A stretch of DNA of 64,000 bases from Blastococcus tunisiensis (GTDB lineage Bacteria > Actinomycetota > Actinomycetes > Mycobacteriales > Geodermatophilaceae): contig NZ_FOND01000010.1 in NCBI RefSeq assembly GCF_900112815.1, positions 120,433 through 184,432 on the forward strand. The letters run 5' to 3'. The first letter of the stretch is position 1. Each line of letters begins with the position of its first letter. The notes under the pieces were generated by a model. That model ran no database searches, was not told where the DNA came from, and worked only from the letters and a program-made list of their open reading frames with translations. Positions 1-8,298 of the stretch are shown piece by piece. The position numbers and the translations under genes are program-made.

Positions 1-695
1 GCCGGGGCGTGGGTGGCGATACCCGCGGCATCGCCCCGGAAGAACTTGGCAGCCGTGGAGAAGCCGGAGTCCGACCCGCTGGACTCCTCGATGGCCGTGG
101 CCACCGTCTCGGCGTCCAGCCCGAGGGCCGCACCCACGAGCAGGGCCTCGGCGGAAGCGAGGTACCAGCTGTACTTCACCTGCTGATTGAGCAGTTTGAC
201 CGCGTAGCCCGCCCCGCGCCGGCCACAGTGGACGATGACCCGGGACACGGCTGCGAGGACCTCCTCGTCCGCGCCGAGCACGCCCGGCCGGCCACCGACC
301 AGGACGGTCATGTGCGGCGCCTTCCGGCTCACGGGGCAGTCGACGAACCGGCGACCGGCGGCGTCGAATGCCGAGCCGAGTTCCTCGGCCAGGTCCGGGC
401 CGCAGGTGGACATGTCGAGCATCGCCGCGCCCCGCCGCAGGCCCGCCAGGACACCGTCGGCAGGATCCAGCGCCACCGCGCGAACCTGGTCCGGGCCGGG
501 CAGGAACGTGAGGACGACGTCGCTGGCGGCGGCCAGCTCCCGCGGGCCGGCCGCTGCCTCTGCCCCCTTGGCCACCATGGCGGCCACCGGGTCGGGCCGG
601 ATGTCGTAGCAGCGCACGGGCCATCCGGCGCCGAGCAGGGACTCGGTCAGGGCGATTCCCATGCCGCCGAGACCGATGACTCCCACCTGTCTCAC
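1..695 (-). CDS. 3-hydroxyisobutyrate dehydrogenase-family oxidoreductase (partial, C-terminus off the left edge)
   Basis: Beta-hydroxyacid dehydrogenase family: NAD(P)-dependent oxidation of small 3-hydroxyacids in the cytosol. About 231 N-terminal residues are visible. The Rossmann motif GLGGMG lies at residues 8-13, and the family catalytic lysine is K167 in KLLNQ. The start is GTG at 695 with a GGGAGGAAG Shine-Dalgarno 7 nt upstream. The usual substrate motif PVSGG reads PVSRKAP here (about residues 121-127), so the substrate probably differs from plain hydroxyisobutyrate. It is divergent from the tct transporter operon and shares its upstream region, which suggests a joint catabolic role. 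Family assignment is firm; substrate unknown. Confidence 0.85.
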   Translation of the reverse strand, partial: MRQVGVIGLGGMGIALTESLLGAGWPVRCYDIRPDPVAAMVAKGAEAAAGPRELAAASDVVLTFLPGPDQVRAVALDPADGVLAGLRRGAAMLDMSTCGPDLAEELGSAFDAAGRRFVDCPVSRKAPHMTVLVGGRPGVLGADEEVLAAVSRVIVHCGRRGAGYAVKLLNQQVKYSWYLASAEALLVGAALGLDAETVATAIEESSGSDSGFSTAAKFFRGDAAGIATHAP

Positions 696-1002
696 GACGC
701 TTCCTCCCGACCAAGCCAGCAGAAACGTTTTCTGCCGTGCGGACTGTACGTGGCGCTCATCACGATGGACAAGGGACCACCCGGGCCAGCTGTTCACGCT
801 CAGAACCACGTCCGCGCCTCGGAACACCCGGCTTGACAAAGAACTCATTTCTGCTCGACCATCCGTGCCGGACGTGATGCACAGCACGTCAGGCCGCAGG
901 GGTCGAGAACCGGACACCATCACCGTCCGGGTCGACGCCTCTGCATCCCCACCCCGGTTGGCCGACTCGGTCATGCGGACCACTACGTCCCCTGGAGCTT
1001 CC
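696..1002. promoter_or_regulatory. Divergent intergenic region with a LacI-like palindromic operator at 719-735
   Basis: No gene is supported in these 307 bases. A near-perfect palindrome, GCAGAAACGTTTTCTGC (719-735: 7-bp arms, 3-bp centre with the CG step typical of LacI-family operators), sits 24 bp upstream of the reverse-strand dehydrogenase. A second half-site TTTCTGC lies at 848-854, and a TTGACA-like -35 lies at 833-838 pointing to tctA. A regulator gene for this site is not in the window. The operator is seen in sequence; the LacI assignment is inferred from the shape of the site. Confidence 0.5.
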
Positions 1003-2514
1003 GTGGGCGAGGCACTCCTCGACAGCCTGTCGCAGGTTCTGCAACTGCAGACCCTCGGCCTGATGCTGCTCGGCGTCGCGATCGGCTTCGTCGTCGGCAT
1101 CCTGCCCGGCCTCGGCGGCCCGGTGACGCTGGCGCTGATGCTGCCCTTCACGTTCGGCATGGAGCCGGTCGAGGCCTTCGCCTTCCTGCTCGGGATGCTG
1201 GTGGTCACCTCCACGACCGGCGACATCACCTCCGTCCTCTTCGGCATCCCGGGCGAGGCGACCTCGGCGGCCGCCACACTCGACGGGTACCCCCTCACGC
1301 GGCGCGGACAGGGCGGCCGGGCCCTCGGGGCGGTGCTCTTCAGCTCCGCCCTGGGATCGGTGTTCGGCGCGTTCGTCCTCGCCGCGATGGTGCCGGTCAT
1401 CCGCCCGGTCGTCCTGGCCCTGAGCGCCCCCGAATTCTTCATGCTCACCCTCGTAGGGCTGACGTTCGTGGTGGCGCTGTCGGGCAAGAAGGTGCTAAAG
1501 GGCCTGCTCATGGCCGCCCTGGGCCTGCTGGTGGCCCTCATCGGGATCGACTCCCAGGAGGGGATCCCCCGCTACACGATGGACGAGATCTACCTGTGGG
1601 ACGGCATCCCGTTGGTTCCGCTCGTGGTCGGCCTCTTCGGTGGAGCCGAGGTCCTGCAGCTGATGCTCAGCCGCAGCAGCATCGCCGGCGGTGCCGGCGA
1701 GATGCCGAAGCGGATCACCGGCATCGGCGAGGGCATTCGCGACACACTGCGCCACTGGCCGGTCGTCCTGCGGGCCAGCGCCATCGGCTCCACGATCGGC
1801 ATGATCCCGGGCCTCGGCGGTTCGGTGGCCCAGTTCATCGCCTACGGCCAGGCCCGGCAGTCGTCCAAGAACCCCGAGCAGTTCGGCAAGGGGGCGATCG
1901 ACGGCGTCATCGCCTCCGGCGCGGTCAACAACGCGAAGGACGGCGGCTCGCTCGTTCCCACCATCGCCTTCGGCATCCCCGGCGGAGCGGCCACCGCCGT
2001 GCTGCTGAGCGCCTTCCTGATCGCCGGACTCGACCCGGGCCCGGAGATGCTCACCACCGAGCTCGACGTCACCTACTCCATGGTGTGGATCGTCGTCCTG
2101 GCCAACATCGTCGCCGTCGCGGCCGCCTTCGCGTTCCTCCGCCCGCTCACCCGGCTGACCTTCATCTCAGGCCCGCTCCTGGTGCCCTTCCTCCTGCTCC
2201 TGCTGGGGCTGGGCGCCTACAGCTCCAGCAACTCCTTCGGCGACGTCCTCGTCATGCTGGTGGCCGCGGCGATCGGCGTGGCCTGCATCCGCTGGGACTG
2301 GCCGCGCGTGCCCTTCCTGCTGGCCGTGGTCCTCGGCGGCATCGCCGAGCGCTACCTGTTCGTCTCCTATTCGCTGTTCGGGTGGGACTGGCTCCTCCGC
2401 CCGACGGTCATCGGCCTGGCCGTGGTGCTCCTCCTCGTCTTCGTGGTCCCCGCGCTCCGGCGTCGCCAGGCCCGTTCCCGGAACGCCCCCGTCGCCGAGG
2501 AGGTCCGTTCGTGA
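1003..2514 (+). CDS. tctA: TctA-family large permease subunit of a tripartite tricarboxylate transporter
   Basis: Large membrane subunit of a TTT transporter, which takes up carboxylates using a periplasmic-type binding protein and ion gradient. The protein is 503 aa, the usual TctA length, with roughly 12 hydrophobic segments. The conserved glycine/proline motif GILPGLGGPVTLAL lies near the N-terminus and is echoed by MIPGLGG in the second half, as expected for the internal duplication of the family. GTG 1003 is chosen because GGAG lies 6 nt upstream and upstream in-frame codons have no ribosome site. It overlaps the tctB start by 4 bp (GTGA), so translation is probably coupled. Substrate cannot be told from sequence. 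Confidence 0.92.
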   Translation: MGEALLDSLSQVLQLQTLGLMLLGVAIGFVVGILPGLGGPVTLALMLPFTFGMEPVEAFAFLLGMLVVTSTTGDITSVLFGIPGEATSAAATLDGYPLTRRGQGGRALGAVLFSSALGSVFGAFVLAAMVPVIRPVVLALSAPEFFMLTLVGLTFVVALSGKKVLKGLLMAALGLLVALIGIDSQEGIPRYTMDEIYLWDGIPLVPLVVGLFGGAEVLQLMLSRSSIAGGAGEMPKRITGIGEGIRDTLRHWPVVLRASAIGSTIGMIPGLGGSVAQFIAYGQARQSSKNPEQFGKGAIDGVIASGAVNNAKDGGSLVPTIAFGIPGGAATAVLLSAFLIAGLDPGPEMLTTELDVTYSMVWIVVLANIVAVAAAFAFLRPLTRLTFISGPLLVPFLLLLLGLGAYSSSNSFGDVLVMLVAAAIGVACIRWDWPRVPFLLAVVLGGIAERYLFVSYSLFGWDWLLRPTVIGLAVVLLLVFVVPALRRRQARSRNAPVAEEVRS

Positions 2515-3062
2515 CCACGCCCGAGACCCCGACCGACACCGCGAACCCGGCCGCGGCCGAGCGCCGGACCGAGCGCCGGCTGCCGGTGGCCGACATCGTC
2601 ATCAGCCTCGGCCTGGCCGCGCTGTTCGGCAACGCCTTCTGGATCGCGACGGAGTGGTCGGTCAGGGCGGGGCTGTTCCCGCGCATGGTCACCGGTGTCG
2701 GCCTGGCGCTGGCCCTGCTGCACGTGGTGATCCTGCTCCTGCGCGCCCGAACCCCCGTGCCGGTCGTCGAGGAGCGGGTGGATGCAGACGACGAGGCCGA
2801 GGGCGACGTCGAGTACGTCTTCGCCCACGCCGGTGGCCGCGCCTGGGCCGGTTCGCTGGCGTGGGTCGCCGCCTTCTTCGTCGGGCTGTACGTCGCCGGG
2901 CTCTTCGTCGTCGCACCGCTGTTCGCTCTGACCTACCTGCGGTTCTCCGTCCGCAGGCCCTGGGTGTTCAGCGTCGCCTACGCGGCCGTGATCCTCGCCG
3001 TGCTGTACCTCGCGTTCGAGGTGGCGTTGCAGCTGCCGGTGCCGCCCGGGCTCTTCCTCTGA
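2511..3062 (+). CDS. tctB: TctB-family small permease subunit
   Basis: Small membrane subunit that pairs with TctA. It is 183 aa with a hydrophilic, Ala/Pro/Glu-rich N-terminal tail of about 25 residues, then four hydrophobic segments arranged 2+2 around an acidic loop (DADDEAEGDVEY region), which is typical TctB architecture. The GTG start overlaps the tctA stop (GTGA) and is preceded by GAGGAGG inside the tctA end. TctB sequences diverge strongly, so the call leans on length, topology and its place between tctA and tctC. Confidence 0.88.
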   Translation: MTTPETPTDTANPAAAERRTERRLPVADIVISLGLAALFGNAFWIATEWSVRAGLFPRMVTGVGLALALLHVVILLLRARTPVPVVEERVDADDEAEGDVEYVFAHAGGRAWAGSLAWVAAFFVGLYVAGLFVVAPLFALTYLRFSVRRPWVFSVAYAAVILAVLYLAFEVALQLPVPPGLFL

Positions 3063-3196
3063 CCCCCGTCCACCGGCGTGCCCGGTGGACGGCATGCACA
3101 GCCGCACGACGCCGATGGACCGACGCCCGCTCCGGCGGTCCCACTCCACCGGCCAGCACCAGCATCCGCACTGCCACCCGAGCCAAGGAGAACGTC

Positions 3197-4234
3197 ATGA
3201 CCCACAGGCCGTTGACCGCTCTGCGCCGCACCGGCGGAGCCGTCGTGCTCGTCGCCGCCCTCGCCGCCTGCGGGCAGGACGCCGACGCGACCGGGGACGC
3301 CGCGGCCGCGAAGTTCTACGAGGGCGAGAATCTCGACTTCGTGGTTCCCTACGACGCCGGTGGCGGCTACGACGTCTACGCCCGCGCCATGGCGCCCTAC
3401 CTGGGCGAGTGTCTCGGGGCCGAGGTCGTCGTCCGCAACGAGCCCGGTGCCGGAAGCCTGCTCGCCACCAACACGACGGCCAAGGCCGGGCCGGACGAGC
3501 GCCGGATCCAGATCACCAACTCGGTCGGCACGACCAGCGCGCAGATCGCGGGCGCCGACGGCGTCATGTTCGACATGTCGGAGTTCTCGATCATCGGTCG
3601 GGTGGCGACCGCTCCGGACACCGTCGCCGTGGCCACCGACGGGCGGCTGACCTCGTTCCAGGACATGATCGACTCCGAGGAGACGGTCCGCTTCGCCGCC
3701 ACCGGCCCCGGCAGCAACGAGTACATCGCGGCCAGCGTGCTGTCGGCCATCTACGGCTTCCCGATCGAGGTCGTCACCGGCTTCGGCGGTTCGGGTGAGG
3801 CCCGCCTGGCGGTCATCGCCGGTAACGCCGACGCCCACGCCAGCACCTGGGACAGCGTGCTCGGCCCGGTGGAGAGCGGCGAGGTCGAGGCCGTCGTCGT
3901 GGCCAGCGACGAGCCGGTGGAACTGCTTCCCGACACGCCGGTCGTGACCGACTTCGTCCCCGAGTCCGACGAGGGCAAGGAGCTGCTCGACGACCTGGTG
4001 GCGCTCGAGACCCTCGGCCGCGGGCTGGTGGCGCCCCCCGGCCTCCCGGAGGACCAGCTGGCCGAGCTCCGTGAGGGCTTCGAGTGCGCCACCAGCAACG
4101 AGGACCTGATCCAGGAGCTGGACCAGCAGCAGCGCCCGATCGACGTCCTGACCGGCGACGAGTACCTGGAGCTGCTCGAGTCCGTCCTCGACACCTCGCC
4201 GGAGTTCGCCGCGGTGCTGAAGGACTCCTTCTGA
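3197..4234 (+). CDS. tctC: TctC/Bug-family substrate-binding lipoprotein of the TTT transporter
   Basis: Extracytoplasmic solute receptor that delivers a carboxylate to TctAB. The 345-aa protein has an N-terminal signal with lipobox LAAC (Cys25), so it should be membrane-anchored outside. Bug-family features include FVVPYDAGGGYDVYAR near residue 50, the first substrate loop, and a GPGSNEYIA stretch in the second lobe. ATG 3197 follows AAGGAG by 6 nt. A 134-bp gap separates it from tctB. A strong hairpin follows the stop, so the tctABC unit probably ends here. The ligand is not predictable. Confidence 0.92.
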   Translation: MTHRPLTALRRTGGAVVLVAALAACGQDADATGDAAAAKFYEGENLDFVVPYDAGGGYDVYARAMAPYLGECLGAEVVVRNEPGAGSLLATNTTAKAGPDERRIQITNSVGTTSAQIAGADGVMFDMSEFSIIGRVATAPDTVAVATDGRLTSFQDMIDSEETVRFAATGPGSNEYIAASVLSAIYGFPIEVVTGFGGSGEARLAVIAGNADAHASTWDSVLGPVESGEVEAVVVASDEPVELLPDTPVVTDFVPESDEGKELLDDLVALETLGRGLVAPPGLPEDQLAELREGFECATSNEDLIQELDQQQRPIDVLTGDEYLELLESVLDTSPEFAAVLKDSF

Positions 4235-4243
4235 GTTGAGACA

Positions 4244-4280
4244 CGGCGGGTGCCGGCGCTCTCGTCGCCGGCACCCGCCG
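4244..4280 (+). terminator. Strong stem-loop after tctC
   Basis: A perfect 15-bp GC stem (CGGCGGGTGCCGGCG, 4244-4258, pairing with 4266-4280) with a 7-nt loop lies 9 bases after the tctC stop. There is no U-tract, as is common in actinobacteria. It likely ends the tctABC transcript or protects its 3' end. Confidence 0.75.
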
Positions 4281-4344
4281 CACTGTCCTCCCGTTCCCCC
4301 GGCCGGCGCCCCCTCCCGGCCCTCGCCACCCTGAGGTGCTGTCC

Positions 4345-5076
4345 ATGTCGTCGACGACGGAGGCTCTCGACGCGTTCGAGGACCACTGCTGGCGGGACGT
4401 CGTCCCGGCCGAAACCCTGGAGGTCTACCGCGCCTACCGGCGCGAGACCCGGATCGTCGGCCGTCCCGCGGTGCTGGCCGTCGACCTGTTCAGCGGCGTG
4501 TTCCCCGACGGGCCAGTGTCACTGGCCGAGGCCGTCGCCCGGAACCCGCGCAGCTGCGGCCCCGCTGCCTGGGCCGCGCGGGCGCCGATCGCCGCCCTGC
4601 TCGACCACGCCCGCAGCCGTGACGTCCCGGTTCTGTTCAGCACGCAGGACCCCGAGACCTCCCGCGCGACCCACCGCCCCCCGTCGTCGCGCGATGCAGC
4701 GGACCTGGCTCTCGACCCCGCCTTCGGGCCCCGTTCCGGCGAGCTCCTGGTCCCGAAGCGGCGCGCCAGCGTCTTCTTCGAGACCGGCCTGGCCGAGCAC
4801 CTGACCCGGCTGCGGATCGACACGCTGGTCCTCTCCGGGGAGACCACGAGCGGTTGTGTCCGGGCGACAGCGGTCGACGCCTACTCCCACGGCCTGCACG
4901 TGGTCGTGGTCGAGGAGGCGGTGTTCGATCGGAGCCCCCTCAGCCACAAGGTCAGCCTCTTCGACCTGCACCACAAGTACGCCGACGTCATGACGCTCGC
5001 GCAGTTCGAGGAGGCCCTCGACGCCGCCCTGCCGAGCACCCCGGCGAGCCAGGCTCACCGGTCCGCACAGCACTGA
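4345..5076 (+). CDS. Isochorismatase-like cysteine hydrolase
   Basis: Cysteine-hydrolase fold (isochorismatase/nicotinamidase/N-carbamoylsarcosine amidase superfamily). The 243-aa protein carries the family triad Asp47 (AVDLF), Lys138 (LVPKRRAS) and Cys171 (TTSGCVRATA). Such enzymes hydrolyse C-N bonds of amides or carbamoyl compounds; the N-carbamoylsarcosine amidase-like branch is the closest by the TSGCVRATAVDAYSHG motif. Start ATG 4345 has GAGG 8 nt upstream; a GTG at 4336 is possible but overlaps that ribosome site. Position after tctABC and before uspA suggests a shared catabolic role on an imported or amide compound. Confidence 0.85.
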   Translation: MSSTTEALDAFEDHCWRDVVPAETLEVYRAYRRETRIVGRPAVLAVDLFSGVFPDGPVSLAEAVARNPRSCGPAAWAARAPIAALLDHARSRDVPVLFSTQDPETSRATHRPPSSRDAADLALDPAFGPRSGELLVPKRRASVFFETGLAEHLTRLRIDTLVLSGETTSGCVRATAVDAYSHGLHVVVVEEAVFDRSPLSHKVSLFDLHHKYADVMTLAQFEEALDAALPSTPASQAHRSAQH

Positions 5077-5094
5077 CGCCGTCGCCGACGGCGT
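5076..5094 (+). other. Small hairpin between the hydrolase and uspA genes
   Basis: ACGCCGTC pairs with GACGGCGT across a GCC loop, starting at the last base of the hydrolase stop codon. It may act as an intercistronic stabiliser or weak terminator. Confidence 0.5.
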
Positions 5095-5124
5095 GATCCC
5101 ACGAGTCCAGGGAGCGAATACCGC

Positions 5125-5535
5125 GTGTTCACCGACATCCTCGTCGCACTCAAGGAGAACCAGCCACACCAGCCCCTGCTGGAGCTGGCGAAGAAGGTGG
5201 CGCCCAGCCCGGCGCGCGTGCATCTGGTCACCCTGGTGCGGGTCGGGACGGACGACGACGAGCTCCAGCGGCTCAGGCGGACGGAGCGGAGCCTCGGCCA
5301 GCTGGTCGAGTCCCTGGCGGCCGAGGGCTACGACGCGTCCTACGAGGCCGGCATCGTGGCCGTCAGCGCGGCGGTGGACCTGGTCCGGATCGCCGGGACG
5401 CGCGAGGTCGAGCTGATGGTCATCGGGCTCGCCAAGCGCACGCGGGTGGGCAAGGCCCTGATGGGCAGCGACGCCCAGCGGATCCTGCTCAGCGCCGACT
5501 GCCCCGTCCTGGTCAAGCAGCTGCACGGGATGTAG
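5125..5535 (+). CDS. Universal stress protein (UspA family), single domain
   Basis: Cytosolic nucleotide-binding stress protein. It is 136 aa, one USP domain: N-terminal strand MFTDILVALKE, and a C-terminal region with GKALMGSDAQRILLSADCPVLVKQ, matching the phosphate-binding G-x9-G-S/T pattern in degenerate form. GTG 5125 has GGGAG about 10 nt upstream. UspA genes next to TTT transporter genes are common and some have been tied to transporter control, but here that is only inference from the neighbourhood. Confidence 0.85.
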   Translation: MFTDILVALKENQPHQPLLELAKKVAPSPARVHLVTLVRVGTDDDELQRLRRTERSLGQLVESLAAEGYDASYEAGIVAVSAAVDLVRIAGTREVELMVIGLAKRTRVGKALMGSDAQRILLSADCPVLVKQLHGM

Positions 5536-5636
5536 CCGCCCGACTCCGGGCCGTACAGTCCCGACCAGAGCCGAGGGGCACTCCGCCATCCACGCCACAC
5601 TGCCCGCGCAGGGCACCGAACGGGTCCGGGAGGATC

Positions 5637-7088
5637 GTGCTCTCGCGCTCGGACACCTCGGCCGACCGGCGGCGTGCCCGCCGTCGGGGAGCTCGCCGTC
5701 CGACGACCGCGCCGTCCCGGTTCGGACGACACCGGGCCGTCGACCTGGGGCCACGCCTGGTGCTCCCCCTCTGCGCCGGCGCAGTGCTGAACCCGGTCAA
5801 CTCCACGGTGATCGCCACCGCGTTGTCACCGATCGGCAGCGATCTCGGCGTCGGCTCCGCGGCGACGGCATGGCTGGTGGCGGTCATGTACCTGGCGAGC
5901 GCGATCGGCCAGCCGGTCGCCGGCCGGCTGGCCGACCAGTTCGGCCCGCGCCGGGTGTTCCTCGCCGGCGGCATGCTGGTGGCGACGGCCGGCGTGCTGG
6001 GTGCGCTGGCGCCGACCTTCGCGTGGCTGGTGGCCTCGCGTGCCCTGGTCGGTCTCGGCACCGGCGCGGCGTATCCGGCGGCGATCGCGATGCTCCGGGA
6101 GCAGGCCGACCGGCTGGGTGTGCCCACCCCGCCCCGCACCCTGGGCCTGCTCAGCACGGTGAGCCTGGTGACGCTCACCGTCGGCCCTCCGCTGGGTGGT
6201 GTCCTCGTGGACACGATCGGGTGGCGGGCCGTGTTCGCGATCAACGTGCCGCTCGGCCTGGCCGTCACCGCCCTGGGCTTCCTCCTGCTCCCGCGCTCAC
6301 GACCACGGGTCCGGACGGTGGCGGCATGGCGGCTGCTCGACCTGCCGGGGACCGCGCTCTTCGGCGGAGCTGTCGCTCTCTTCCTGCTGATCACGATGGA
6401 GCTGCCGCGTCCGCCGGTCCAGGTCCTGCTCGGATTCGCGGCCTGCGTCGTGCTCCTCGTCCTGGTCGAGCTCCGAGCGCGAACGCCGTTCATCGATCTC
6501 CGCATGCTCGCCTCGAACCCCGCTCTGGTCATCGCCTATCTGCGGGTCTTCGTCACCTTCCTCGTCGTCTACGGGGTGCTCTTCGGGCTCACCCCGTGGC
6601 TCCAGGACAGCCGTGGGCTCTCCGCGAGCACGGCCGGGCTGGTGCTCCTGGGCATGTCCGCGGTCGCGGCGACCGCATCCTTCGTCGGGGTCCGCGGTCG
6701 CCGCCTGATCGGGCCGCTGCTCGTGGGGGCGCTCGGTCTGCTCGCCGGAAGCGCGGGGATGCTCCTGCTGCACGCCGACTCCCCGATCGCCCTGCTCGTG
6801 CTGGTCTCAGCGGTGTTCGGCCTGCCGAACGGTCTCGGTCTCGTCGCGAACCAGGTGCTCGTCTACCGGGCGGCGCCCGCCGACCAGGTGGGTGCCGCTG
6901 CGGGCCTGTTCCGTACGGCGCAGTACACCGGCGCGATGACGGCCACGGGCGTGGTCGCCCTCGCCTACGTCGACGGCGCCAGTGACTCCGGGCTCCAGCT
7001 TCTCGGCTGGGTGTCCGTCGGGACCGGAGCCCTCCTGATCGTGCTCACGGTCGCCGATCGGGGCCTTCGCCGGCACATCCGGGAATGA
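5637..7088 (+). CDS. MFS drug-exporter-like transporter (DHA2-type)
   Basis: Major facilitator membrane protein, probably a proton-coupled exporter. It is 483 aa with a basic Arg-rich cytosolic N-terminus (about 45 residues) and about 13-14 hydrophobic segments. Motif A-like GRLADQFGPRRVF follows the second helix, and the exporter motif C region LTVGPPLGGVLVDTIGWRAVFAINVP is seen as separate pieces GPPLGG and WRAVFAINVP, typical of 14-TM DHA2 exporters. GTG 5637 follows GGGAGGA by 4 nt. Substrate unknown. It ends 25 bp before the convergent nitrile hydratase operon. Confidence 0.88.
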   Translation: MLSRSDTSADRRRARRRGARRPTTAPSRFGRHRAVDLGPRLVLPLCAGAVLNPVNSTVIATALSPIGSDLGVGSAATAWLVAVMYLASAIGQPVAGRLADQFGPRRVFLAGGMLVATAGVLGALAPTFAWLVASRALVGLGTGAAYPAAIAMLREQADRLGVPTPPRTLGLLSTVSLVTLTVGPPLGGVLVDTIGWRAVFAINVPLGLAVTALGFLLLPRSRPRVRTVAAWRLLDLPGTALFGGAVALFLLITMELPRPPVQVLLGFAACVVLLVLVELRARTPFIDLRMLASNPALVIAYLRVFVTFLVVYGVLFGLTPWLQDSRGLSASTAGLVLLGMSAVAATASFVGVRGRRLIGPLLVGALGLLAGSAGMLLLHADSPIALLVLVSAVFGLPNGLGLVANQVLVYRAAPADQVGAAAGLFRTAQYTGAMTATGVVALAYVDGASDSGLQLLGWVSVGTGALLIVLTVADRGLRRHIRE

Positions 7089-7113
7089 CGCCGGCGCCCG
7101 CGCGCGGCACGGA

Positions 7114-7704
7114 TCAGACGAGGGCGGTGCCGATGAGGCCGGTGCGCGTGACGAGGGCGGCCAGCTCCGCCTCGTCGAGCCCGTCGGTGCCCTCGGGGCG
7201 GCGGGGCAGGACCATGTAGCGGGACTCGGCGCTGGCGTCCCAGACGGTGATCCGGACGTCGGCAGGCAGGTCCACGCCGAACTCCGCCAGGATGCCGCGC
7301 GGGTCCCGGACGACCCGGGCCCGGTAGGCATCGCTCTTGTACCAGCTCGGCGAGGGGCCCAGCAGCGCTGTCGGGTAGCAGGAGCAGAGGGTGCAGACCA
7401 CGACGTGGTGCTCCTCGGCAGTGTTGGCCACCACCTTCAGGCGCAGTTCGGAAGCGCCCCCGCCCATGGAGAGCGCCAGTTCCCGGATGGCCGAGTTCGC
7501 ATCGGTGAGCAGTCGTTCGCGAAAGGCCGGATCGGTCCATGCCCGCGCCACGATGCGGGCACCGTTGAGCGGGGTACCGCCGGCGAGCAGGTCGTCGATG
7601 CGACGGTCGACCTCGCCGGGAGCGATCACGCCGTGCCGTTCCAGCAGGCTCTCGATGTGCCGGACCCGCTCGGCGATCGCGGCGCTGGGATGGTGGCCGC
7701 TCAT
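7114..7704 (-). CDS. Nitrile hydratase alpha subunit, cobalt type (or thiocyanate hydrolase gamma-like)
   Basis: Metal-bearing subunit that hydrates nitriles to amides, or hydrolyses thiocyanate in the related enzyme. It is 196 aa. The metal-binding claw is C104-T-L-C107-S-C109 followed by Tyr-Pro. The Thr at the second position marks the non-corrin cobalt type; iron enzymes have Ser. Cys107 and Cys109 would be oxidised to sulfinate/sulfenate. WYKSDAYRARVV, the helix after the claw, is also conserved. Start ATG 7704 overlaps the stop of the upstream beta C-half gene by 4 bp. It is the last gene of a four-gene operon. No separate activator gene is visible. Confidence 0.9.
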   Translation of the reverse strand: MSGHHPSAAIAERVRHIESLLERHGVIAPGEVDRRIDDLLAGGTPLNGARIVARAWTDPAFRERLLTDANSAIRELALSMGGGASELRLKVVANTAEEHHVVVCTLCSCYPTALLGPSPSWYKSDAYRARVVRDPRGILAEFGVDLPADVRITVWDASAESRYMVLPRRPEGTDGLDEAELAALVTRTGLIGTALV

Positions 7705-7985
7705 CGTGCTGCCGTTCCCAGCGGCTCGAGGTAGTCCTGCCACAGCTCGACGGTGACCGCGTGGTCGCCGCTCCCGAACAGGTCGCCGGCGCGGAAGCGG
7801 ACGTGGTAGACCGGCTGCGGCTCGCCCGGCAGCCCGCGCGCCCGGTCCTCGGCCAGAGGGTGGTCACCGGCCCGTTCCACGATCTCGCCCACCGCACCGC
7901 GGGCGTAGCGGGGAAGGCGCGTGTGCCCGGCTGGATCCAGCGTTCTCGTGCGGACCCGGTCGCCCGGAGAGAAGCTCTCACTCAT
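7701..7985 (-). CDS. Nitrile hydratase beta subunit, C-terminal half as a separate polypeptide
   Basis: The 94-aa protein matches only the C-terminal SH3-like barrel of nitrile hydratase beta: FSPGDRVRTRTLDPAGHTRL, then LPRYARGAVGEIV, a YHVRF strand and the ending VELWQDYLEP. In ordinary enzymes this is fused to the N-terminal helical part encoded here by the preceding gene. Its ATG at 7985 overlaps the preceding stop by 8 bp (ATGAGTGA), so translation is probably coupled. It corresponds to the alpha subunit of thiocyanate hydrolase or to one of the three toyocamycin nitrile hydratase proteins. Confidence 0.88.
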   Translation of the reverse strand: MSESFSPGDRVRTRTLDPAGHTRLPRYARGAVGEIVERAGDHPLAEDRARGLPGEPQPVYHVRFRAGDLFGSGDHAVTVELWQDYLEPLGTAAR

Positions 7986-8298
7986 CGGCGGGTCCCCGCT
8001 GGGCCGTGGCATCCTGCCCGCCGGCCACCTCATCGGGCGTGAGGACCCCCTTCTCCACCAGCAACGTGGAGACGGCGGCGAACCATCGCTCGTAGTAGGA
8101 CGCAGCCAGGTACTCCGCCGGCGGCATCCGCTCGATGGCGTCCCGGAACTCGTCCCGGTTGTAGACGCCCTGGCGGATCAGCAACGCGTTCAGCGCGTGC
8201 AGGTGGGCCTCCCAGTCGGCGTGGAAGGGCGGCTCGTCGGGCTCCACCACCACCGCGGAGAAGCCGACCATGCCGCCGATGTCGTTGATCCGGCTCAC
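7978..8298 (-). CDS. Nitrile hydratase beta subunit, N-terminal half as a separate polypeptide
   Basis: The 106-aa protein matches the N-terminal helical half of nitrile hydratase beta: MSRINDIGGMVGF start, EPPFHADWE, IERMPPAEYLAASYYERW and LLVEKGVLTPDEV. It corresponds to the beta subunit of thiocyanate hydrolase. It ends with an unstructured tail of about 12 residues and stops before the barrel domain, which is the next gene. A pure activator protein is less likely, because the two halves together make one complete beta subunit and no other beta gene is present. ATG 8298 overlaps the monooxygenase stop by 4 bp. Confidence 0.88.
   Translation of the reverse strand: MSRINDIGGMVGFSAVVVEPDEPPFHADWEAHLHALNALLIRQGVYNRDEFRDAIERMPPAEYLAASYYERWFAAVSTLLVEKGVLTPDEVAGGQDATAQRGPADE

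Noticed and set aside
7701..8298. Frameshift in a single nitrile hydratase beta gene
   Set aside because: Each half has its own start and stop with an 8-bp overlap, the order matches known three-subunit enzymes, and both halves are complete. A frameshift remains possible but is less likely.
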